This document shows positions 1 to 5,577 of a DNA stretch of 5,577 bases, in pieces. The notes beneath the pieces are model-generated. The model saw only the letters and a list, made by a program, of their open reading frames with translations. It was not told where the DNA came from and made no database searches. Numbering within the stretch: the stretch's first letter is position 1; each line of letters starts with the position of its first letter. Source of the stretch: Planctomicrobium piriforme (GTDB lineage Bacteria > Planctomycetota > Planctomycetia > Pirellulales > PNKZ01); assembly GCA_945877965.1 (NCBI GenBank), contig CAMCTH010000349.1:1-5577 (forward strand), in the 5' to 3' direction. The translations under genes were made by a program, and so were the position numbers.

Positions 1-32
1 AAAAAGCGATCGCCGTCGCCGCGATGATGTAA
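1..32 (+). CDS. C-terminal end of an upstream gene (partial)
   Basis: A frame open from the window edge ends in TAA at 30-32 and reads K-A-I-A-V-A-A-M-M before the stop. The stop shares its last A with the ATG of the next gene (TAATG), a common junction between translationally coupled genes in an operon. Nine hydrophobic or small residues say nothing about function; they could end a membrane helix or a soluble helix. The call rests only on the junction and on the absence of any other ribosome-binding signal before the next ATG, so it is tentative. Confidence 0.4.
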   Translation, partial: KAIAVAAMM

Positions 33-409
33 TGAACTTCGCCAAGCGACTGCTGCAAATCGCCGGTTGGTACGGACTGCTGGTCCTGACGCCGCAGTTC
101 TTTTTGGAACGACAAGTCGCCGTCGAGAATCCGCCCGCGATCACGCATCCGGAATACTTCTACGGGTTCGTCGGCGTCGCCGTCGCGTGGCAGATCGCGT
201 TCTTGCTCATGGCCCGCGATCCGGTCCGTTATCGCCCGTTGCTGCTCGCGGCAGTCGTCGAGAAGCTGAGCTTCGGCATCACGACGATTGCCCTGTTCGC
301 AACCGACCGACTCGCCAAAAGCGTACTCGTCTTCGGCCTGATCGACTTCACACTCGGCGTGCTGTTCATCATCGCGTGGCGCAAGCTGAGGAACTTACCG
401 AGTGCTTAG
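32..409 (+). CDS. Small four-helix integral membrane protein, function unknown
   Basis: This 125-residue protein is almost entirely hydrophobic helices, at about residues 7-25, 43-61, 70-90 and 97-116. Short polar links carry possible signature motifs: PPAITHPEYFYG (34-45) after helix 1 and RDPVRYRP (62-69) between helices 2 and 3. E77-K78 lies inside helix 3 and D105 inside helix 4, so charges are buried in the membrane. There is no signal peptide cleavage site and no recognisable enzyme motif. No Shine-Dalgarno site precedes the ATG, which overlaps the preceding stop as TAATG, so translation is probably coupled to the upstream gene. Its 3' end overlaps the convergent gene on the other strand by 15 nt. 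I do not recognise the family; it looks like a conserved hypothetical inner-membrane protein and no role can be assigned. Confidence 0.8.
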   Translation: MNFAKRLLQIAGWYGLLVLTPQFFLERQVAVENPPAITHPEYFYGFVGVAVAWQIAFLLMARDPVRYRPLLLAAVVEKLSFGITTIALFATDRLAKSVLVFGLIDFTLGVLFIIAWRKLRNLPSA

Positions 410-1381
410 GTTGGCTCGGATGTTCTCCAGCACGTAGTCGTGCTCCGACGCAACTCCCCATTCTTCGAACGGTCGCCAGTACCAACGCGGATAGAGTCGC
501 GAGGCGATCTGGCTGTGGCGAACGATCGTCGTGTTCTTGCCGTCGGGCTTCAACTCGTATCCGGCATCGACGAAGCTCAACCAGCGTCGGCCGGGCAACG
601 TGCTTTCCATGACTTGAAACTTCATTTGCGCCGGTTCGTTCCAAATCGTGACCGTCTGTGCGATTCGTCCCTGATCGAAGTGGCAAGTTCGTGAAGCTCC
701 GACGCGATCGGCTTCCAACTCGCATGAAAGCGGAGTCGGCAATCCGATGCGTAACAGGAAAGGCCGAGCACCGGAGAGGTTGTTGAGTTGAGCAATCGCC
801 TTCCATGCTTGTTGCGGAGTGCCGGCGACGGAAATCTCCGTGGAGAACGTTTCCAAACGTTGCTCCATGCGATGCGGTTTCTCCAGTCGATCGGCGGCCG
901 CGATAAATACCGGACACGAAATTAGCAGCATTAACGTGCGGCGACGATCGTCGCTCCTGCGCTGAGCGGAACGAGGTTGAAGCGCCAGCCCAAACCAAGT
1001 GCCGAAGGCCATGCCGATCAAGAGCAGCGGCAGTGCCATCAGGCAGCAGATATAGCCTTCGGAACCGCTGAGAATGAGCGTGAGCATGGCCGTGGAAAGC
1101 GACAGCAGCAGGGTCGTCAGCAAGCAGGATGAAACGGCATTTCGTCGATCCATGGTTCGACCGACGCAAACGCCGGCCGCAAAGGGAACCAGGATGAAGA
1201 TCACGACTCCGTAATCGGTGTGATCGTCGATGCAGAGCAGATAGCCGCCGAGAAAGATCGCCGTGCCGACCAGCGTTCCCAAGCCGATGCTATACCAATA
1301 CGAGGGTTGCGTCCGCGGCGGCGTGATTTCGCGGCGGTTTGAATCGGCGGACGCTTCCGAAGCAGGTTCGTCAGAAACCAT
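395..1381 (-). CDS. Multi-pass membrane protein with C-terminal SRPBCC/polyketide cyclase-like domain
   Basis: The 328-residue product has a polar N-terminus (1-27) and then hydrophobic segments at about 28-50, 57-74, 86-104 and 110-134. An Arg-rich linker (137-148) leads to a fifth, shorter segment (149-163). The rest, about 175-325, is soluble. It opens with a beta strand and the helix TPQQAWKAI (188-196), the typical start of SRPBCC (START-like, polyketide cyclase/dehydrase) domains, then runs as beta-rich sequence to a C-terminal helix ending FEEWGVASEHDYVLENIR. SRPBCC domains form a hydrophobic ligand pocket; the ligand here is unknown. The start is supported by AAGGTG (minus strand of 1386-1391) just before the ATG. 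The gene follows bioD on the same strand after about 100 nt and could share its transcript. The SRPBCC call rests on pattern only and is moderate; the membrane call is strong. Confidence 0.8.
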   Translation of the reverse strand: MVSDEPASEASADSNRREITPPRTQPSYWYSIGLGTLVGTAIFLGGYLLCIDDHTDYGVVIFILVPFAAGVCVGRTMDRRNAVSSCLLTTLLLSLSTAMLTLILSGSEGYICCLMALPLLLIGMAFGTWFGLALQPRSAQRRSDDRRRTLMLLISCPVFIAAADRLEKPHRMEQRLETFSTEISVAGTPQQAWKAIAQLNNLSGARPFLLRIGLPTPLSCELEADRVGASRTCHFDQGRIAQTVTIWNEPAQMKFQVMESTLPGRRWLSFVDAGYELKPDGKNTTIVRHSQIASRLYPRWYWRPFEEWGVASEHDYVLENIRANLSTR

Positions 1382-1385
1382 GAAT

Positions 1386-1391
1386 CACCTT
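1386..1391 (-). promoter_or_regulatory. Shine-Dalgarno site (AAGGTG) of the membrane/SRPBCC gene
   Basis: Read on the minus strand the bases are AAGGTG, with AAGG six nt before the ATG at 1381. It is one of the few clear ribosome-binding sites in this window and fixes the start of the 328-residue protein. The rest of the 1382-1482 spacer downstream of bioD shows no strong hairpin with a T-run, so no terminator is visible there and read-through from bioD is possible. Confidence 0.6.
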
Positions 1392-1482
1392 GTCGGCAAG
1401 AGACGGTTGCGGTGGGACAGCGCAGTCAGGCTTGCCTTACCAACCGTCGACGAACCGATGGGATTAACACGATTTCTCAGAT

Positions 1483-2196
1483 TCAACGATTTCCCTGGGT
1501 AAATGAAGGCAGATTGAGTTCCTTGGCGTCGTACCGAACTTCGATCACGCGATCCCGGAGTTCTCTTGGGAGATGCCTTCTCATCTCCGCGGAGTTCGTT
1601 GTGCGGCTGAGATCGTCGTCGCGCGTCACGTCGTTCAGCACGATCGCGGCGATCGGCGGGGCAGGGGAGTGCGCTTGGGCCGCTTTGACCGTCGCTAGGA
1701 CGCCGTGGATGGTGCCGAGTCGATTGGCAGCGACGATCACGAGCGGGTAACCGAACTCTGACGCGAGCTGAATGTTGAGCAGGTCGCCGCCGAGCGGTGA
1801 GAACAGTCCGCCGGCTCCTTCGACGACGATCACGTCGCTTTGCGCCCGCCAATAGTCCAGTCCTTCGCGGAGCAAACGGGCGTCGAGTTCTTGCCCTTCG
1901 GCCCGGGCCGCCAAGTGCGGGGCCAGCGGGGCGGCAAACCGTTGCGGGCAGACTTGGTTCAACTCGCCGGGTCGGCTGGCTGCTTCCCAGAGCGCGACGG
2001 CATCGTCGCTGACGAGCGCGCCGTTCGCCGGATCGCGTCGGCATCCGCTGGCCGCCGGTTTGTAAACGCCGACTCGTTGGCCCGTCGCACGGAGCGCGCG
2101 GACGATCAGTGCGGCGACATACGTCTTGCCGACGTCCGTGTCGGTTCCGGTGACGAATAGTCCGGTGTTGGCGCAGTGGGGCGGCTTGTCATTCAT
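1483..2196 (-). CDS. bioD: ATP-dependent dethiobiotin synthetase
   Basis: BioD closes the ureido ring of biotin: 7,8-diaminopelargonate + CO2 + ATP gives dethiobiotin, the cytosolic step before biotin synthase. The 237-residue product shows the family's P-loop, GTDTDVGKT (17-25), near the N-terminus. It also has the substrate-loop KPAASG (46-51), the APLAPHLAA stretch (89-97) and the Walker-B-like VVEGAGGL (124-131). Length matches the usual 220-240 residues. The frame stays open for 295 codons upstream, antisense to aguB, but homology to BioD begins at the ATG at 2196, which places the P-loop at the expected distance. No Shine-Dalgarno site is seen. No other biotin gene (bioA, bioB, bioF) lies in the window. 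It is divergent from aguB and followed on the same strand by the membrane/SRPBCC gene. Confidence 0.95.
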   Translation of the reverse strand: MNDKPPHCANTGLFVTGTDTDVGKTYVAALIVRALRATGQRVGVYKPAASGCRRDPANGALVSDDAVALWEAASRPGELNQVCPQRFAAPLAPHLAARAEGQELDARLLREGLDYWRAQSDVIVVEGAGGLFSPLGGDLLNIQLASEFGYPLVIVAANRLGTIHGVLATVKAAQAHSPAPPIAAIVLNDVTRDDDLSRTTNSAEMRRHLPRELRDRVIEVRYDAKELNLPSFTQGNR

Positions 2197-2268
2197 GGGC
2201 GTCAGGGTAACATTTAGCGCTCGCTGTCGCGAGCCGCGCTCTCTGTTGCAAATGAGATAGATCGACGC
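2197..2268. promoter_or_regulatory. Divergent intergenic region between bioD and aguB with a small dyad
   Basis: These 72 nt separate the start codons of bioD (leftward) and aguB (rightward), so they must hold at least the start-proximal promoter parts for both unless these lie inside coding sequence. A perfect 6-bp inverted repeat with a 4-nt centre sits at 2219-2234 (GCTCGC, TGTC, GCGAGC), roughly mid-spacer. It could be an operator or chance symmetry in GC-rich DNA. I could not pick convincing -35/-10 boxes, and no riboswitch-sized structure fits. Confidence 0.4.
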
Positions 2269-3147
2269 ATGAAACACGCGAACGAAGGCAAAGTGAACGT
2301 CGCTCTGGTGCAAATGAACTGCACGGCCGAAAAAGGTCCGAACGTCACGAAGGCGGTCGCGCGGATCGGCGATGCGGCCAAGGCCGGCGCGAACATCGTC
2401 TGTCTGCAGGAACTCTTCCCGGGACACTACCCGTGCCAGAGCGAAGACCATGCTCGGTTCGCCGAGGCCGAGCCGATTCCCGGACCGGCGTCGGAAGCGA
2501 TCGCCGCGGCCGCGAAGCTGCACGGCGTCGTCGTGGTCGGGTCGTTCTTCGAGCGTCGCGCGCCGGGCTTGTATCACAACACGGCCGTCGTGTTCGATGC
2601 CGACGGCTCGACGGCCGGCGTCTATCGCAAGATGCACATCCCGGACGATCCGTACTTCTACGAGAAGTTTTATTTCACGCCCGGCGATCTCGGCTTTAAG
2701 GCGATCGACACGAAGTTCGGCCGCATCGGCGTGTGCGTCTGCTGGGACCAGTGGTATCCGGAAGCGGCGCGACTGACGGCCTTGGCCGGCGCGCGGATTC
2801 TCTTCTACCCGACGGCCATCGGCTGGCAGGCTCCCGAGAAAGCGCAGTACGGCGCGAGCCAACACAACGCTTGGGAGACGATGATGCGGTCGCACGCCAT
2901 CGCCAACGGTCTGTTCGTGGCGGCGGTGAATCGCGTCGGCACCGAGGGCGTTTTGGAATTCTGGGGCGCATCGTTTTTGGCCGACCCTTACGGTAATCTG
3001 TTGCATCGGGCTAGCCACGACAAAGAAGAGACGCCGATCGTCGAGTGCGATCTCGGACTCATCGACGTCGCTCGGACGCACTGGCCGTTCTTCCGCGATC
3101 GCCGGATCGACGCTTACGGCGACATCACGAAACGATTTATTGATTAG
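2269..3147 (+). CDS. aguB: N-carbamoylputrescine amidase (nitrilase superfamily)
   Basis: AguB hydrolyses N-carbamoylputrescine to putrescine, CO2 and ammonia, the last step of the arginine-decarboxylase/agmatine route to polyamines, in the cytosol. The 292 residues are of usual length for the family. The carbon-nitrogen hydrolase triad is clear: Glu48 in LQELFPGHY, Lys121 in YRKMHIPDDP, and the nucleophile Cys158 in CVCWDQWYPE. The CWDQWYPEAAR block, FYEKFYFTPGD (130-140), MRSHAIANG (206-214) and NRVGTE (221-226) are typical of the AguB branch rather than of aliphatic amidases or beta-ureidopropionases. The ATG at 2269 gives the normal N-terminus; only a weak purine stretch precedes it. It is first in an operon with aguA, whose product makes its substrate, and that neighbour confirms the specific function. 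Confidence 0.95.
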   Translation: MKHANEGKVNVALVQMNCTAEKGPNVTKAVARIGDAAKAGANIVCLQELFPGHYPCQSEDHARFAEAEPIPGPASEAIAAAAKLHGVVVVGSFFERRAPGLYHNTAVVFDADGSTAGVYRKMHIPDDPYFYEKFYFTPGDLGFKAIDTKFGRIGVCVCWDQWYPEAARLTALAGARILFYPTAIGWQAPEKAQYGASQHNAWETMMRSHAIANGLFVAAVNRVGTEGVLEFWGASFLADPYGNLLHRASHDKEETPIVECDLGLIDVARTHWPFFRDRRIDAYGDITKRFID

Positions 3148-3149
3148 GA
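3146..3149 (+). promoter_or_regulatory. Shine-Dalgarno site (AGGA) selecting the aguA TTG start
   Basis: AGGA at 3146-3149, overlapping the aguB stop codon TAG (3145-3147), lies 8 nt before a TTG at 3158. The other TTG, at 3140, has no such site and would overlap aguB by 8 nt. No ATG exists in this frame before 3215, which would cut into conserved N-terminal sequence. This favours 3158 as the aguA start. Confidence 0.5.
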
Positions 3150-3157
3150 CCTCGAAG

Positions 3158-4213
3158 TTGCCGACGCATTCATCGACTCCGACGCCGGGTAGCCCGCATG
3201 CTCTCGGCTACCGCATGCCCGCCGAGTGGGAGCCGCATGCCGCGACATGGCTTTCGTGGCCGCGGAACAAGAACAGTTGGCCCGGGCACTTCGAACCGGT
3301 TCCCGGCATTTGGGCCGAGCTGACCGCGACGTTGGCGAAGAGCGAGCCAGTGCATATCTGCGCCGGCGGCGCCGAGATCATGGCCGAGGCGAAGCAACTC
3401 GTCGGACATATTCCGAACGTCACGCTGCACGACATTCCGACGAACGACGCCTGGATGCGCGATCATGGGCCGATGTTTCTCGTCGGCCCGAAGGGGAGCG
3501 AGCCGGTGCTGGTCGATTGGGGCTACAACGCCTGGGGCGGCAAGTATCCGCCGTTCGATCACGACGACGTCGTGCCGAAGCGAATCAATGAGAGCCTGAA
3601 GTTTCGCCGCTTCGAGCCGGGGATCATCCTCGAAGGGGGCGCGGTCGACTTCAACGGACTCGGCAGCGTGCTGACGACCGAGCAGTGCTTGCTCAATGAG
3701 AATCGCAATCCGCAGCTCGGCCGTGAGGACATGGAGCGGTACCTGCTCGACTACGCCGGGGCGCGGAATGTGATTTGGCTCGGCGACGGGATCGTCGGCG
3801 ACGATACCGACGGGCACATCGATGAACTCGCGCGGTTCGTCGGCCCGCGGACGGTCGTGTGCGTCGTCGAGCAAGATCCGCAGGACGACAATTACGCGCC
3901 GTTGCAAGACAATCTGCGACGTTTGCAACTCGCCAAAGATGAACAAGGCCGACCGTTGGAAGTCGTGACGCTGCCGATGCCCGCCGCGATTTTCTGCGAC
4001 GATCAGCGCTTGCCTGCGAGCTACTGCAATTTTTATATTGCGAACAAGGTGGTGGTCGCGGCGCAATTCGATTGCCCGGCCGACGCGGTCGTGCTGGAGA
4101 CGTTGCAGCGCTTAATCCCGGATCGCCCGGTCGTCGGCCAGCGCGCCGTCGAACTCGTTTGGGGCCTCGGCGCGTTCCACTGCATTACGCAACAGCAGGC
4201 GAAGCAAGAGTAA
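3158..4213 (+). CDS. aguA: Agmatine deiminase (agmatine iminohydrolase)
   Basis: AguA deiminates agmatine to N-carbamoylputrescine plus ammonia, feeding AguB encoded just upstream. The 351-residue product (357 if TTG 3140 is used) has the guanidino-group-modifying fold motifs in order. These are GYRMPAEWEPHAATWLSWP (17-35), NDAWMRDHGP (96-105), YNAWGGKY (123-130), EGGA (159-162), TTEQCLLNENRNP (173-185) and DTDGHIDE (216-223, with the catalytic His220). The C-terminal GAFHCITQQ carries the nucleophile Cys342. All expected catalytic residues are present, so the enzyme should be active. The start is a TTG; 3158 is chosen over 3140 because of the AGGA at 3146-3149, and ATG 3215 would remove the conserved LGYR. 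With 10 nt between aguB and aguA the two are surely one operon. No arginine decarboxylase is in the window to supply agmatine. Confidence 0.95.
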   Translation: MPTHSSTPTPGSPHALGYRMPAEWEPHAATWLSWPRNKNSWPGHFEPVPGIWAELTATLAKSEPVHICAGGAEIMAEAKQLVGHIPNVTLHDIPTNDAWMRDHGPMFLVGPKGSEPVLVDWGYNAWGGKYPPFDHDDVVPKRINESLKFRRFEPGIILEGGAVDFNGLGSVLTTEQCLLNENRNPQLGREDMERYLLDYAGARNVIWLGDGIVGDDTDGHIDELARFVGPRTVVCVVEQDPQDDNYAPLQDNLRRLQLAKDEQGRPLEVVTLPMPAAIFCDDQRLPASYCNFYIANKVVVAAQFDCPADAVVLETLQRLIPDRPVVGQRAVELVWGLGAFHCITQQQAKQE

Positions 4214-4225
4214 GAAGACCGAAGA

Positions 4226-4316
4226 AGCGTCCGCAGATTTCACCGATTACGCAGATGAAAAACGGAATGATTTCAGATCCTTCTCATCTGTGAGATCTGC
4301 GTAATCTGCGGACGCT
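4226..4316. repeat. 91-nt imperfect palindrome made of six 9-nt units (REP/MITE-like)
   Basis: Two 33-nt arms (4226-4258 and 4284-4316) are inverted copies, 27 of 33 positions matching, around a 25-nt centre. Each arm ends in AGCGTC (GACGCT on the right), followed inward by three 9-nt units of consensus CRCAGATNN. On the plus strand the left arm reads CGCAGATTT, CACCGATTA, CGCAGATGA. On the minus strand the right arm reads CGCAGATTA, CGCAGATCT, CACAGATGA. It occupies nearly all of the 111-nt gap between convergent aguA and aroE and contains no credible coding sequence. The layout fits a short non-autonomous palindromic repeat, which as RNA would also fold into a long stem and might end transcription from both sides. 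There is no T-run. No transposase is present here. Confidence 0.75.
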
Positions 4317-4324
4317 CTCCATCT

Positions 4325-5236
<912 letters not shown>

Positions 5237-5278
5237 CGCCGGAGCGACTGCAAGCAGTCATGCTTCCGGTAACCGGCG
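5237..5278 (-). promoter_or_regulatory. Nested inverted repeats directly before the aroE start
   Basis: An outer 6-bp pair (5237-5242 with 5273-5278) encloses a tight dyad, GACTGC/GCAGTC (5246-5259). In the minus-strand RNA that dyad can fold as GACUG-CUUG-CAGUC. A competing hairpin pairs AAGCA with TGCTT (5252-5256, 5261-5265) and cannot form at the same time. An odd palindrome CCGGT-A-ACCGG lies at 5266-5276. This could be a leader structure affecting aroE translation, an operator, or chance; no further evidence is available. Confidence 0.3.
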
Positions 5279-5301
5279 GCCAAACGAGAGAGTGGTTGGG
5301 A

Positions 5302-5577
5302 TTAAAAGTATCCGCCGCCCAGAGACTTGGCCGGCGTCGCCGGTTTCTCGTTCGTCGTTTTGGTTGAGGGGGCTTTTGCCGGCTCAGGGTCGAAGTTGAA
5401 TTTGTCACCGACGATGGTATGTCCGATTATGCTCGGCGCTCCGGCCGGAGGCGGCAACGGTTGTTGCGCTTGGGCGTCGTAGATCGGTTGCAGCCGAGCG
5501 GCCCGGAGCGACTTCAGCAGGCCTTCGATTTCTTCGTGCCCGCGTAAGTCGTGCACGATAACGAGAGCCAGGACTCC
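5302..5577 (-). CDS. Unrecognised protein, C-terminal 91 residues (cut by window edge)
   Basis: The frame is open to the last base of the window and stops with TAA at 5302-5304, so the N-terminus is missing. The visible part starts GVLALVIVHDL, a hydrophobic strand or the end of a membrane helix, and continues with a charged helix (HEEIEGLLKSLRAARL) and QPIYDAQAQ. This strand-helix-strand order could be half of a small alpha/beta domain. It then turns into a proline-, lysine- and threonine-rich tail from about residue 41 (LPPPAGAP, and PEPAKAPSTKTTNEKPATPAK), ending GGGYF. Such tails are usually disordered linkers. I do not recognise the family. A GTG at 5556 could be an internal start but nothing favours it over the open frame. 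It is on the same strand as aroE, 65 nt upstream. Confidence 0.65.
   Translation of the reverse strand, partial: GVLALVIVHDLRGHEEIEGLLKSLRAARLQPIYDAQAQQPLPPPAGAPSIIGHTIVGDKFNFDPEPAKAPSTKTTNEKPATPAKSLGGGYF

Noticed and set aside
369..1169. Minus-strand frame of 266 codons overlapping the membrane/SRPBCC gene
   Set aside because: The alternative frame has coherent membrane helices, a Shine-Dalgarno site and domain-like structure; this one is Arg/Ser-rich with no pattern.
1428..1437. AGGC-TT-GCCT dyad in the bioD downstream spacer as a terminator
   Set aside because: Only 4-bp arms with a 2-nt centre and no T-run.
1385..2044. Minus-strand frame of 219 codons overlapping bioD
   Set aside because: Arg/Pro-rich sequence in a shifted frame of bioD, with no motif.
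2197..3081. In-frame 295-codon open extension upstream of the bioD start, antisense to aguB
   Set aside because: BioD similarity starts at the ATG at 2196, and the extension lies wholly across the well-supported aguB gene. Its Arg/Asp/Val-rich composition is that of a reverse complement of GC-rich codons.
3170..4066. Long open frame (298 codons) on the minus strand across aguA
   Set aside because: It is antisense to a gene with complete catalytic motifs, shows no domain and has shadow-like composition; absence of stops is explained by GC-rich third positions.
4072..4293. Short plus-strand frame running from within aguA into the repeat
   Set aside because: It is a shifted frame of aguA that ends in the palindrome, with no start signal or recognisable sequence.
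4226..4316. CRISPR-like or tRNA-like reading of the 91-nt repeat
   Set aside because: Units are 9 nt with no spacers of constant length, and there is no cloverleaf or CCA end. The symmetry is inverted rather than a tandem array.

Overview
The window is ordinary GC-rich bacterial chromosome, tightly packed with metabolic genes. Gene style suggests a planctomycete, possibly Pirellulales-like: GC-rich codon ends that leave long open antisense frames, few Shine-Dalgarno sites, and a shikimate dehydrogenase with a GNPT motif where most have SxS. This placement is inference; there is no rRNA or marker gene to settle it.

Layout: (1) At 1-409 (+), the last codons of an upstream gene run through a TAATG junction into a small four-helix membrane protein of unknown function. 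(2) At 395-2196 (-), bioD (dethiobiotin synthetase) is followed by a gene for a membrane protein with a C-terminal SRPBCC-like domain; the latter overlaps the small membrane gene tail-to-tail by 15 nt. (3) A 72-nt divergent spacer (2197-2268) separates bioD from aguB-aguA (2269-4213, +). This two-gene operon converts agmatine to N-carbamoylputrescine (AguA) and then to putrescine (AguB). (4) A 91-nt imperfect palindrome (4226-4316), built from six 9-nt units, fills most of the gap between the convergent aguA and aroE. (5) At 4325-5577 (-), aroE (shikimate dehydrogenase) lies 65 nt downstream of an unrecognised gene cut by the window edge.

Functionally the window holds pieces of three pathways: polyamine synthesis (complete from agmatine to putrescine), biotin synthesis (one step) and the shikimate pathway (one step). 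There is no sign of phage, transposase, CRISPR, RNA genes or a defence system. The items most worth a second look are the 9-mer-based palindrome, the unusual substrate-site motif of AroE, and the membrane/SRPBCC fusion protein.
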